Of a DNA stretch of 64,000 bases, positions 8,063 to 16,697 are shown piece by piece. Every line of letters starts with the position of its first letter. The first letter of the stretch is position 1. The DNA is from Lachnospiraceae bacterium (GTDB lineage: Bacteria; Bacillota; Clostridia; Lachnospirales; Lachnospiraceae): positions 62,001 to 126,000 of the forward strand of contig JAFZUW010000053.1 of NCBI GenBank assembly GCA_017618195.1, given 5' to 3'. A model generated the notes under the pieces. It saw nothing but the letters and a program-made list of their open reading frames with translations. It had not been told where the DNA came from and did no database searches. The translations under genes were made by a program, and so were the position numbers.

Positions 8063-9053
8063 TGTCCGACACTCCCCTTTCCAAATAAGGTCCGTCCGAG
8101 GTCGGGAAATTTACGACCTTGTCCTGGAATACCATCGTGGACGATCCGCCGCCGTCGAGGTTATACACTTTGGTACAGCCCTGACGAAGCATGAAATCCG
8201 CCACCTGGTAGATCGACAGTCCGTGACTCTTGGCAGTCCGGCCGTCCGCCACTACGAACAGATAGTGAAGCGGTTCGATCATGCCGATTGCCGTACGGGG
8301 GTTGGTTACATAGCAAAGGTCTACTTCGTCCTTTACGCCGACCTTGATCTCGCCGTTATCCACGAGAACCGGTCCGAACGTAAACGCCTGCCATGCGCCT
8401 TTGTCCATCAGCTGCTGCGCGGTCTCCTTATTGGAGTGCGTAAAGTAGAAATCGCCGTCCGGCATGATGCACAGAACGTCCATTTTCTTGTTGCTGTTGC
8501 CCTTCTTACGGTACAGCACGCCGTTACGGATAACGTATCCGCCCTCACGGGAGCCGTAATTGTCGCCGTTTATCTGGAAAACCGCGCCGACACGCTTGCC
8601 GGTTTCCGACGGTTTCTGATAGATGTTGCGGCCGTACGTATCGTTGGCAAATGCGGTCAGCAGGTACTTTGCCGAGCTTACGCGGACTTCCGCGACATGA
8701 ATCTGCGTATCATGCTCGCGGTATTCCGAAATCGTAATCGAAAGATGATCATTCGAATAGAACGTATCGGTCGAAATCACCTGCTCCGAAAAATACGACG
8801 GCGTAGGCGTCGGGGTCGGCGTGCTCGTCGGTCCCGGAGTCGGCGTAACATCCGGTGAAATCTCCGGAGTGGGCGTCGGCGGTACCGGAGTGGGTTCCGG
8901 GGTCGGCGTCAGGTCGAACATTGCCAGATTGATTTCCGTTGCGTTCGTCTGCATCGGACGCTTAATCACAAACACATCGAGCATTACATAAGTCGTAAAT
9001 GCCGTAAGCGCCAGTCCAAAACAAATAGCCCATACAGGGCGCTGTTTTTTCAC
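8046..9053 (-). CDS. Membrane-anchored phosphodiester glycosidase (NAGPA domain)
   Basis: This protein of about 335 residues has one N-terminal signal anchor (AICFGLALTAFTTYVMLDVFV) and a Pro/Thr linker made of PTPEPTPVPPTPTP-like units. The extracellular catalytic domain (about 125-335) is of the phosphodiester N-acetylglucosaminidase family. The family motifs GAVFQINGDNYG and YNLDGGGSSTMVFQ are present, as is NPRTAIGMI. Relatives remove phosphodiester-linked sugars from wall polymers or glycans. GTG at 9053 is preferred because AGGTGG lies six bases before it; a GTG five codons upstream is possible. Expression is likely from an extended -10 promoter just upstream. Confidence 0.87.
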   Translation of the reverse strand: MKKQRPVWAICFGLALTAFTTYVMLDVFVIKRPMQTNATEINLAMFDLTPTPEPTPVPPTPTPEISPDVTPTPGPTSTPTPTPTPSYFSEQVISTDTFYSNDHLSITISEYREHDTQIHVAEVRVSSAKYLLTAFANDTYGRNIYQKPSETGKRVGAVFQINGDNYGSREGGYVIRNGVLYRKKGNSNKKMDVLCIMPDGDFYFTHSNKETAQQLMDKGAWQAFTFGPVLVDNGEIKVGVKDEVDLCYVTNPRTAIGMIEPLHYLFVVADGRTAKSHGLSIYQVADFMLRQGCTKVYNLDGGGSSTMVFQDKVVNFPTSDGPYLERGVSDIVYLR

Positions 9054-9094
9054 GTTTTTCCACCTCACACAGTTTTGTACATAAATGTTTGATT

Positions 9095-9103
9095 ATTATA
9101 GCA
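9095..9103 (-). promoter_or_regulatory. Extended -10 promoter element of the phosphodiester glycosidase gene
   Basis: On the - strand TGCTATAAT combines a perfect -10 with the TGN extension. No good -35 is present. It sits about 40 bases before the GTG start. Confidence 0.55.
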
Positions 9104-9216
9104 TAACGATTTCAAAAAGGGAAGCCCTTTCGTAAAATCTATTTACGCCTTTCGCGGCTCGGGGTGCACCGGGTGCCGGAACCGGCCTCGCAGGATACCG
9201 CGATTGTCTTCTGCGC

Positions 9217-9250
9217 AAAAAAAGGGAGAAGCCGTTAAAGACTCCTCCCT
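9217..9250 (-). terminator. Terminator of the VWA/CBM2 surface protein gene
   Basis: On the - strand an 11-base-pair stem with loop TTTAAC, starting AGGGAGGAGTC, is followed by seven T residues. It lies 70 bases after the stop codon. Confidence 0.85.
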
Positions 9251-9319
9251 GAGTTTTTGGGGGTCGCATTTGCCGTTAAGCCAATGCCTTGGTTTCGGGA
9301 AATCCCCAAGATAATCCGC

Positions 9320-12300
9320 TTAGTTTCCGGACACCGAAATGTTCTTCGGATAAGCATCTGCACCGTTCGCCGCAAGATTCATTCCGATGCGGATCGTCGC
9401 GCCGGGTGCAATCTGCGGATGGCTGCCGTCATCTTTTACAACATAGGTCGTTCCGTTCTTCGAACGGATCCGGCCGTTCCAGATGCTGTTCACCTGGCCG
9501 GTGCAGGTAAAGGAAACGCTCCAGTCCTTCAAAACGGTGTTCGACGTATTGGTGATGACCAGCTCGCCGACACAGCCGCCGTTCCAGGAAGACGTTATCT
9601 TAAACTCTGCGTTGGAAGGTGCTGCAGACGCCATCTGAACCTGCTGCTCGCTGAGACGCATGTTCTTCGGCGTTACCACGGTAAATCCCGTAACGGTAAA
9701 TCCGAGTGTAATCGACTGTCCCGGAGCAATTCTGCTGTTCCATCCGCCGTTCTTAACAGTGTACTTGCCGTTCTCAGACTTGATGATTTCCGCGCTCCAG
9801 AAGCCTGCGATCGACGCATCCAGGTCAAATATCATGCTCCAGTCGTTAATCTCGCGTCCGGTATTATTGGTGATCGTGAAGCTTCCGTTGTATCCGCCCG
9901 TCCAGGTGGTATCCGTTCTGTAGGTGATGCTGACACCGTCAAGATACGTGGGCTCCGTAGGTTCGGTCGGCTCGGTCGGCTCCGTGGGCTCAGTAGGCTC
10001 AGTGGGTTCCGTCGGCTCTGTGGGTTCCGTCGGCTCCGTGGGCTCAGTAGGCTCCGTGGGTTCCGTCGGCTCCGTGGGTCCTGCGTTCGGATCCTTCTTA
10101 AATTTCGCCGTCAGCGTAACATCCTCATCAATCAGTTTTACTTCCGTTGCCGCGCTGTTCGGATCTGCGATAAAGCCGTTTCCGTCCGCTTCCCAACCGT
10201 CGAAGACAAATCCTTCTTCTGCTGCTGCGGTTACTTCGAACGGATAATTATCCAGAGCGAGAACCTCATCCTCTGAAAGGATTATGCCGCCTTCGTCCGC
10301 AACAACCGTTGCCGTAAAGATTCCGTTGCGTCCGTATGCGGTCTCGCCGTCGAAACGGGCATGAAGCTCACGGTTGCCCGTAACGCGGAAGCGGTATTCG
10401 CGCTCCTCGGAAACAAGCTCGTTATCCTCAAACCAGCCGATGAACGAGCAATCCTCATATTCCGCTGCGATAACCTTTGCATATGCGCCGAGCAGGTATT
10501 CTCCGCCGCCGTAGCAGATTCCGCCGGATGTATTGTCATTTTCCGCAGTTACGGTATAAACCGACTCGGCTGCGTTCTCGCCGCGAAGGATAACATCAGG
10601 TTCAACCGGTCCCTGCTTCGTCTTGAGCGTATTATCTGCTTCAACGATGGTAACGACACCGTCTTCATCTTCGAAGAATTCCTGAGGAAGGTCAACCGTA
10701 ACGGTCTCGCCCTTCTTCATCTCAATATCGTAGTAGTTCTCGATGTACTCGCAAACATCATCTGCGTCCGTCTCGTTGACGGAGAAACTCATCGTGCAGT
10801 CTTCCCTTGCCGTGATCGTAACCGTGTACGCCTCATTGGTCGGCAGATAAAACTTCTTCGCACCGTCGGACGTAACGCCGCACAATACGTATCCTTCGGT
10901 TTCCTGCACAATCTCGTTGACAAGCGACGCGACTATCACTCCGTTGCTGTCCTTTACGACAACATCTACAGGACAGTTGATATAGATGATTCTGGATACG
11001 GTAGGGGAATACTTTTTCGTGTTGCTTCCGGAATAATTGCTGTCCTTGCTCTGAAGCCATGACCAGCAGAGTTCCGGATAATGCGCCATGGGAATCAAAT
11101 CATAGTAAGCAATCACCGAAAGAAGTTTATCGGAAACATCTTTGTCTCCTACCATGTCCGCTGCTGCACTCACAACTAACTTAACGGTTGACTTAAGGCT
11201 GTCCCGTTCGCTTTGACTCAGCGCGGTATTAATGTCAACCCCTTTATTCTTAAGGTACTCAACCAGATTGTCATAGATTTTTTCAGCATCATTATCAATT
11301 CTCATGCCCATTGCCAACTGGAATCCGATCCATTTAATCTTTCCGTCGGTGAGTATCTTATCCCATTCTATGGCTCCGAAGTTAATTCCCGACAATCCTC
11401 CGCCCTTCTTATAAAACTCACGAAGCATTCCGGTCACGCCGGGCTGCATCTGGTTATAATAGTTGCTTCTCCCGTTCAGCCTTATCGTAAGCTGTGACAA
11501 CAAAGTCTCAAGAGCCTTCGACTGTGTAACCGAATAATCCGGTGTATAGTTATTAAAATCCTGAGCACTGAAAAGGCCCTTAAATGTCGTGAGATCACTC
11601 GCATAACTTCTCAGATGGAACAAATCGATTTTAGATACCTTGGGCGCAGCGATTATACGAAGTTTCGTCAAGCCCTTATAATAATCATACGCATTGGAAA
11701 ACATGCCGTAACCCGGGCATTCCCTGAAGTCAACTTCGATTTTATCAACTTTAGAGGTTGTTTTTCCGCTGTAATAATCAGCTGAAAGCTGTTTTTGATA
11801 TGCTCCGTTCGGATCGTCCCATGCATCACGGACTTCCTGCTTCTTTTTGTCTCCGAAAACCTTCTTAACATGCAGTTCCTTTGCTTTCTCAACAATTCCT
11901 GCGAACACCTTGTCCTGATGACTCGTATAATCTGAGAAAAATGCAATGGACTCGTTGATTACCGATCCGCCGATAGCTCCGTAGTACGACATCATTTTGT
12001 TTGCTTTGCTGATATAATCTGCATCTTTTCCCATCGTTGGAATGACGGCCTCATCCACTCCGTAGCGGGTGAATCCCCACTGCGACATTGCTACCTTCGG
12101 TACGAAATCATTCGGGTTTAAAATGTTATGTATATTGGTATATGAATGCGCCAAATCCCGGGGAACGCTCGTGTTGCTTAATCCCATCGGGGGTTCAAAA
12201 CAATATACATAGATTCCGTCTTTGCTGACCGAAATCTGATTGTTTGTTCCGATTTTTCCGGAAGAGGTGATTTCACCACCCAAAAGATTAACCGTCGCTG

Positions 12301-13642
12301 CCGCGCGGCTGTAGCCGGTCATCCAAAGCTTTACTTCGCTTCTGAAGTCCTTTTCGTGTGCGGCTATATAATCATTAAGTGCTTTCTTGGCAACATTTTT
12401 CGCTTTTGTAAATCCGTCATGATTGCCCGATGATCCGACCTTAAAGTTGCCGGCCCACTCATTTCCGTATCCTGCGCCTCTTGTCACCAGTACAATCAAC
12501 GTAAATTCACCCTCACTGGTTACAATGTTTCTGTGTGAAACAATTACACCCATCGTATCAACATTGGGCTCAATATTGTAATCATTGTTCGGCACAACAG
12601 GCTCAAATCCGCATTCATCAAGAAGTTTCTCAATGTTTTGATAAGCGGATGTTCTTTTTGAATCCTGAGAAGCAAACGCCGACATTGCCAAGCACATCGA
12701 CATTGTTGCAAGACTCGGATTGTATTTCGTTGCAGTTGTTGTAAAGTAATTGTCTTCAAAATAGTATTTGCCCGTGGCATCGCCGCCGTTCATAGACGCA
12801 TAATTGAAGTTTCCGGCGCTTCCCGAGACAATACCCTGCGTCATCTGTCCGAACATAAACACGAAATCATTGATATCATAAACCGGATAATAACATCCTT
12901 CACTTGAAATATCCCGCAATACATCCTGGAACAGCTGCGCCGCATCCTTCACGGAATCGGGACAATTATCCATCATCTGCATCACGCCGATGCCGTATAT
13001 CTTCGTTCCGCCGGCTTTGATTTCTTCCGCGCGTTCATATGCAACATTCGAGTAATCCACAAACCGGATTGCGGTCTGAGCATTCATCCACCTTCCGCCC
13101 GTGCTGAATCTGCTCCAATGACCGCTGCTCGTATGCTCGCCTTCGTCAATCAATCCGGGCGAAACAAGGATGACCGACTTGATCGAGTTTTCGGAAGCCA
13201 CACTGTCAAGCTGCCCTTTGGCAAGCTCAAGTGCTTCGGTCATATTTCTGCAGCCGGTATTCTGGTAGATGCCGGTGATTTTCGTCTTCAAAGCATCGTA
13301 ATCATTGGTAAAATCGCAAACCAGCCGCGCATTGTCAGCATACGCAATAATAGAAACATACACATCATCCGCTGCAGTCTCTAATGAATCGGCAAATTTC
13401 AGTGCAGCCTCCTTTACCTGTGCCATCGGCGATGATGCCGAGTACAGCAGCACGGTCATATCGGTGTTGTAGAAATCGGATGCACCTGCAATATCCAATA
13501 CGAGCACGATATGGCGTTTGTTGCCGCTTGCCGCTTTCGCCTTCCACGGTCCGATTACGGAAAATACCATTGCCAGACAGAGCAATACCGCTGCAATGCG
13601 TTTTCCGAAAACGAAAGCCGTACGTTGATTCGGTGTTTTCAT
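9320..13642 (-). CDS. Large secreted VWA/lipase-like protein with two CBM2-type domains
   Basis: A signal peptide (about residues 1-37, ending AKAAS) is followed by a von Willebrand A domain (about 43-280) whose MIDAS is degenerate: DIAGA replaces DxSxS, while the Thr in CRNMTEAL and an acidic LIDEG remain. Next comes an alpha/beta-hydrolase-like region with GYSRA near residue 443, reminiscent of class 3 lipases. Two InlB/Listeria-Bacteroides-type repeats (about 1035-1182) contain SFIGWFEDN and FVFDGWEAD. A PTE-repeat linker (about 1187-1230) precedes two cellulose-binding CBM2-like domains (about 1233-1335 and 1345-1440) with conserved tryptophans. No sortase or anchor signal is seen. A cyclic-di-GMP riboswitch controls it, fitting an attachment role on plant fibre. 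Enzymatic activity is uncertain. Confidence 0.88.
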   Translation of the reverse strand: MKTPNQRTAFVFGKRIAAVLLCLAMVFSVIGPWKAKAASGNKRHIVLVLDIAGASDFYNTDMTVLLYSASSPMAQVKEAALKFADSLETAADDVYVSIIAYADNARLVCDFTNDYDALKTKITGIYQNTGCRNMTEALELAKGQLDSVASENSIKSVILVSPGLIDEGEHTSSGHWSRFSTGGRWMNAQTAIRFVDYSNVAYERAEEIKAGGTKIYGIGVMQMMDNCPDSVKDAAQLFQDVLRDISSEGCYYPVYDINDFVFMFGQMTQGIVSGSAGNFNYASMNGGDATGKYYFEDNYFTTTATKYNPSLATMSMCLAMSAFASQDSKRTSAYQNIEKLLDECGFEPVVPNNDYNIEPNVDTMGVIVSHRNIVTSEGEFTLIVLVTRGAGYGNEWAGNFKVGSSGNHDGFTKAKNVAKKALNDYIAAHEKDFRSEVKLWMTGYSRAAATVNLLGGEITSSGKIGTNNQISVSKDGIYVYCFEPPMGLSNTSVPRDLAHSYTNIHNILNPNDFVPKVAMSQWGFTRYGVDEAVIPTMGKDADYISKANKMMSYYGAIGGSVINESIAFFSDYTSHQDKVFAGIVEKAKELHVKKVFGDKKKQEVRDAWDDPNGAYQKQLSADYYSGKTTSKVDKIEVDFRECPGYGMFSNAYDYYKGLTKLRIIAAPKVSKIDLFHLRSYASDLTTFKGLFSAQDFNNYTPDYSVTQSKALETLLSQLTIRLNGRSNYYNQMQPGVTGMLREFYKKGGGLSGINFGAIEWDKILTDGKIKWIGFQLAMGMRIDNDAEKIYDNLVEYLKNKGVDINTALSQSERDSLKSTVKLVVSAAADMVGDKDVSDKLLSVIAYYDLIPMAHYPELCWSWLQSKDSNYSGSNTKKYSPTVSRIIYINCPVDVVVKDSNGVIVASLVNEIVQETEGYVLCGVTSDGAKKFYLPTNEAYTVTITAREDCTMSFSVNETDADDVCEYIENYYDIEMKKGETVTVDLPQEFFEDEDGVVTIVEADNTLKTKQGPVEPDVILRGENAAESVYTVTAENDNTSGGICYGGGEYLLGAYAKVIAAEYEDCSFIGWFEDNELVSEEREYRFRVTGNRELHARFDGETAYGRNGIFTATVVADEGGIILSEDEVLALDNYPFEVTAAAEEGFVFDGWEADGNGFIADPNSAATEVKLIDEDVTLTAKFKKDPNAGPTEPTEPTEPTEPTEPTEPTEPTEPTEPTEPTEPTEPTEPTEPTYLDGVSITYRTDTTWTGGYNGSFTITNNTGREINDWSMIFDLDASIAGFWSAEIIKSENGKYTVKNGGWNSRIAPGQSITLGFTVTGFTVVTPKNMRLSEQQVQMASAAPSNAEFKITSSWNGGCVGELVITNTSNTVLKDWSVSFTCTGQVNSIWNGRIRSKNGTTYVVKDDGSHPQIAPGATIRIGMNLAANGADAYPKNISVSGN
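9950..10079 (-). repeat. Nine-base tandem repeat encoding (Pro-Thr-Glu)n
   Basis: About 14 copies of a nine-base unit (GGNTCNGTN on the + strand) encode the PTE linker between the InlB-type repeats and the CBM2 domains. Third positions vary but first and second positions are fixed, showing selection on the peptide. Copy number may vary by slippage. Confidence 0.9.
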
Positions 13643-13735
13643 TTTCTTCTCTCCTTTGTTACTTTGTCAGCTTTCCCCCTCACATTTGTAAGAAAGCTGC
13701 AGGAAGACCCCTTCTGCCGTCCGGCGGATACCCCG

Positions 13736-13777
13736 AAAACACAAAAATCGGCTGCAACAACAAGCGTATTGCAACCG
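13736..13777 (-). terminator. Riboswitch expression-platform terminator
   Basis: On the - strand CGGTTGCAA pairs with TTGCAGCCG (nine pairs, one wobble) and is followed by ATTTTTGTGTTTT. Its 5' arm overlaps the 3' end of the aptamer, so the two folds should be mutually exclusive. Confidence 0.8.
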
Positions 13778-13870
13778 AACTATCATAGCGGAATAAGGTG
13801 TTTCAATCCAATTTGCCGCGTTAGACTCCAAGTTTTGCGTCTCCGCGTTTCCGCGAATTTGCCCCGTCTC
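13771..13870 (-). promoter_or_regulatory. Cyclic-di-GMP-I (GEMM-I) riboswitch
   Basis: Read on the - strand, the leader has GGGGCAAAT, then a stem capped by a GAAA tetraloop (TTCGCG-GAAA-CGCGGA), then GACGCAAA, a short ACT/AGT helix and CTAA, followed by ATGATAGTTCGGTTGC. This order and spacing match the GEMM-I consensus (GGGCAAA, GNRA loop, GACGCAAAG, CUAA, and the tetraloop-receptor region AUGAUAGCCAGGUUGCC). It lies between a candidate promoter and a terminator, 130 bases before the ATG. Because the terminator arm overlaps the aptamer end, ligand binding would be expected to favour read-through; the direction is inference. Confidence 0.82.
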
Positions 13871-13908
13871 GTTTCCCCCATAGGCAGTCAAAGCCTATAA
13901 TGAAGATT

Positions 13909-13949
13909 ACCACAGCGGGCAGATTTTTTCAATATCTTATCCGATTTCA
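13909..13949 (-). promoter_or_regulatory. Candidate promoter of the riboswitch-controlled gene
   Basis: On the - strand TTGAAA, a 17-base spacer and TAATCT lie just upstream of the aptamer, so transcripts would begin before a small ATAGGC/GCCTAT hairpin and the GEMM-I fold. Confidence 0.6.
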
Positions 13950-13989
13950 ATTATTTCTGGGGCGCGCGGATTTCATTAATTTCATGTTT

Positions 13990-14025
13990 TACATAAAACC
14001 CCGCATACGTTTCCGCATGCGGGGT
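13990..14025 (-). terminator. Terminator of the nitrogen operon (after the ANTAR gene)
   Basis: On the - strand an 11-base-pair stem ACCCCGCATGC/GTATGCGGGGT with loop GGAAAC is followed by TTTATG. It lies about 20 bases past the ANTAR regulator stop. Confidence 0.75.
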
Positions 14026-14045
14026 ATCTCTCAATTCTTGTTCCT

Positions 14046-14633
14046 TTACGACGAATACATCCGGATGATCTCGTCCGCGATCTGAAGCCGCGGCACACAG
14101 CGGTCCATTGCCTGTTTCTCGATGTAGCGGTGCGCTTCGGGCTCGGACATGTTCAGTTCGCTGATTAAAAGCCATTTGGCTCTGTTAACCTGACGGATTT
14201 CCTTCATCTTGTCTTCAAAGGACGTCACTTTCTTCTCGGAAAGGCGGAGGCGTTCGCGGGATGCCGCCATCCAGGCTAGAGCAACCGCGGTCGTCGCACG
14301 GGAAAGCGGTTTCGCAAGCACATATACTCCGTGCACGACGGAGCGCTCAAAAAACTCAGGGTAGTCCTCATTTTTCACCAAAAGCAGCGGGATCGAGTTC
14401 TTCTCGGCCGCCACATCCACGGAAAGACGCAGGCCGCTTCCGTCCAAAAGAGGAGCGTTGATGATGACGAAATCGAAGGTCTGCTCCGCAAGCATACGGT
14501 TGGCCGCGCTGATCGAGCGGACCGCATGCACCGGCTCATAACGGTTTGCGGGAAGCATGGAACGCATCGTTTCCGCAAAGCTGTCCGAAGAGGATACGAG
14601 AAGGACACTGTAAACTCGGATTTCAAGTCCCAT
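14046..14633 (-). CDS. ANTAR-domain antiterminator with pseudo-receiver (NitR-like)
   Basis: This 195-residue protein has an N-terminal receiver-like domain (about 8-118), a linker helix and a C-terminal ANTAR RNA-binding domain (about 134-190, with AKWLLISELNMSEPEAHRYI and the following helix). The usual phospho-acceptor Asp is replaced by Asn59 (DFVIINAPLLDGSG) and the N-terminal acidic pair by serines (LLVSSSDS); the Lys in LAKPLS is kept. It therefore probably does not respond to phosphorylation, like AmiR. ANTAR proteins bind hexaloop hairpins and prevent intrinsic termination, and such hairpins head both nitrogen operons at 21215-21533. The gene closes the operon downstream of the glutamine synthetase, as in clostridial glnA-nitR clusters. 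Confidence 0.9.
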   Translation of the reverse strand: MGLEIRVYSVLLVSSSDSFAETMRSMLPANRYEPVHAVRSISAANRMLAEQTFDFVIINAPLLDGSGLRLSVDVAAEKNSIPLLLVKNEDYPEFFERSVVHGVYVLAKPLSRATTAVALAWMAASRERLRLSEKKVTSFEDKMKEIRQVNRAKWLLISELNMSEPEAHRYIEKQAMDRCVPRLQIADEIIRMYSS

Positions 14634-14679
14634 AATGCATCCTCCCTTCCTTCGGTTTCGTAATGTAATATGTTATTTA

Positions 14680-15891
14680 TTATTCGTTCTTACAATAGAT
14701 CCGTACGACCTCTTCCGGCAGATTGGCCCGGACAAATTCGCTCGCCGCGGCAATCGCCTTCGCTTTCGCCAGGCTTTCGGGAAGCTTCTTAAGCCCCGCA
14801 AGCTCGGCCTCTTCTGCGCGGAACAAATTGATGGCCGCGGGATCGCAAAGTTTCGTGCCTTTTTTGATCGCATCCGTTGCCGCATGGATCAATAAGGCAA
14901 ATACGAGGTACGGGTTGGCAGTCGGATCGGCGGACCGAAGCTCCATTCTGCGGGATCCTCCGGTTACGGCAGGGATACGCACAAGCTGGGAGCGGTTCTC
15001 ATGAGACCACGAGATGTATCCGGGCGCCTTGCGGAGTCCGAGACGGCGGTAGGAATCCTCGGTCGGATTCAGAAATGCCGTAATTTCCTCGGTCCGTTCC
15101 AAAACTCCGGCGATCATTCCTTCAAACGTCTTGTCGTCCTGCGGATCAACGGAAATATTGATATGGAAGCCGTTGCCGGGCATATCCGGAATCGGCTTCG
15201 GCGAGAAATCCGCATACAGCCCGTTCCGCGCCGCAATCGTGCGGACAACGGTCTGGAACGTCATCGCCTGATCGGCCGCCGTCAGAGCGTCCGAATAATG
15301 GAAATCGATTTCATTCTGGCCGGGGCCTTCCTCATGGTGGGAGCTCTCCGGACTGATACCCATCTGCTCGAGGGTGAGGCAGATCTCACGGCGGATGTTT
15401 TCGCCGCGGTCCTCGGGCGCAATGTCCATATATCCTGCCTGATCATACGGAATCGAGGTTCTGTGACCCTTTTCATCCAATTCAAACAGATAAAACTCCT
15501 GCTCCGCGCCGAACCGAAACGAGAAACCTTCCTTGGCCGCATCCGCGACCGCTTCTTTTAAAACACGTCTGGTATCACATTCAAAGGGGGTTCCGTCGGG
15601 ATAAGTGATGTTGCAGAACATCCTCACAACCCGTCCGTGCTCCGGTCTCCAAGGCAGCGGAGTCAGCGTGTCCGGTTCCGGATGAAGGATCAGGTCCGAA
15701 CGCGACTCATCGCCGAAACCGGTGATGGCCGATGCGTCAAATGCCACGCCGTGCGTAAACGCCCGCCGCAGCTCCTCCGCCGGAATGGACGTGTTCTTCT
15801 GGCGTCCGAACACATCGCAAAAGGCGAGGCGGACAAATTTGACATCCTCCTCTGCTACATATTGAAGTATTTCTCTCTCAGAACAATTCAT
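14680..15891 (-). CDS. glnA: Glutamine synthetase type I-like protein
   Basis: This 403-residue protein has an N-terminal beta-Grasp domain (about 1-100) and a catalytic domain. Metal-site motifs are recognisable in FGAEQEFYLF, EGPGQNEIDF and GNGFHINISV, and the substrate loop in SWSHENRSQLVRIPA. It is shorter than usual GSI (440-470), and the classic GSGMHxHxS is altered to GNGFHINIS. It thus belongs to the divergent GSI branch seen in clostridial glutamate synthase clusters; activity on glutamate and ammonia is likely but not certain. No adenylylation-type Tyr site is evident. It is the sixth gene of the operon and is followed by the ANTAR regulator. Confidence 0.85.
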   Translation of the reverse strand: MNCSEREILQYVAEEDVKFVRLAFCDVFGRQKNTSIPAEELRRAFTHGVAFDASAITGFGDESRSDLILHPEPDTLTPLPWRPEHGRVVRMFCNITYPDGTPFECDTRRVLKEAVADAAKEGFSFRFGAEQEFYLFELDEKGHRTSIPYDQAGYMDIAPEDRGENIRREICLTLEQMGISPESSHHEEGPGQNEIDFHYSDALTAADQAMTFQTVVRTIAARNGLYADFSPKPIPDMPGNGFHINISVDPQDDKTFEGMIAGVLERTEEITAFLNPTEDSYRRLGLRKAPGYISWSHENRSQLVRIPAVTGGSRRMELRSADPTANPYLVFALLIHAATDAIKKGTKLCDPAAINLFRAEEAELAGLKKLPESLAKAKAIAAASEFVRANLPEEVVRIYCKNE

Positions 15892-15971
15892 GGCAACCTC
15901 CCTGATTGTCCGACCGCAGAAAGCGGTCTGTTCCGCCGGTTATCGGACGCGTGCGCCCCTCTTCCTTCCCC

Positions 15972-16697
15972 TTAGTTTGCTACATACAGCTGCTTGTACG
16001 GATTGCGGCTGTCAGGCGTAACGACCGTAAACGGTGCATCCATGACCTGATCCGCATCACATCCGAACAGTCCGCAGTATTCTTCCACATATTCGCGGAT
16101 TGCCGCAAGATCCTGCGCCTCCGCCGGTCTTGCCGTTACCTGCCACGGGAACGTGATGTCCTTCGCATCCGTACGGAGGTACATGGTTCCGCCGTGCATT
16201 CCCGTACAAGGGAAATTTCCGACGATCTTCTTACCCTTTGACGCCTCATCCTGCAAGCCGAGCACAACGATCACTCCGCCTGCCTGATATTCGCCGAGAA
16301 AGCTTCCGCAGGAGCCTCCGATCACCATAACCGGAACCTTCTCCTTGTAAGCCTTCATGTGGATTCCCGCACGATATCCCGCGTTGCCGCGCACGTAGAT
16401 CCGGCCGCCGCGCATCGCATAACCGGCTGCATCGCCGATATTGCCGTGCACCACGATCCGGCCCGCATTCATCGTATCGCCGACCGCGTCCTGCGCATTG
16501 CCGCGCACCACGATCTCCGCGCCGTTCAGATACGCTCCGAGCGCATTGCCGGGCGTTCCTTCGATCGTAATGTTCTTTCCGGACATGCCTGCGCCGATAA
16601 ACCGCTGTCCAAGCGCGCCCGTAAGGGTACAATCGCCGTTTTCACGCAATTTTTCGTTTACTTCCCGATATCCGAGCTTTGTAATATCGACTTTCAT
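15972..16697 (-). CDS. Glutamate synthase domain 3-like (GXGXG) protein
   Basis: This 241-residue protein is a parallel beta-helix of the GltB C-terminal/FwdC type, with repeated glycine turns such as GNAQDAVGDTMNAG, GNIGDAAGYAMRGG and GNAGYRAGIHMK. In the archaeal-style split glutamate synthase it supplies the structural domain 3 that is fused in bacterial GltB. Its start overlaps the stop of the upstream oxidoreductase (TAATG), indicating tight coupling. It is expected to assemble with the FMN, amidotransferase, ferredoxin and flavoprotein modules encoded upstream. Confidence 0.9.
   Translation of the reverse strand: MKVDITKLGYREVNEKLRENGDCTLTGALGQRFIGAGMSGKNITIEGTPGNALGAYLNGAEIVVRGNAQDAVGDTMNAGRIVVHGNIGDAAGYAMRGGRIYVRGNAGYRAGIHMKAYKEKVPVMVIGGSCGSFLGEYQAGGVIVVLGLQDEASKGKKIVGNFPCTGMHGGTMYLRTDAKDITFPWQVTARPAEAQDLAAIREYVEEYCGLFGCDADQVMDAPFTVVTPDSRNPYKQLYVAN

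Noticed and set aside
9924-10247. + strand frame encoding repeated Val-Gly-Ser
   Set aside because: It is the antisense of the Pro-Thr-Glu linker repeat of the surface protein; there is no ribosome site and codon third positions vary as expected for the - strand frame.
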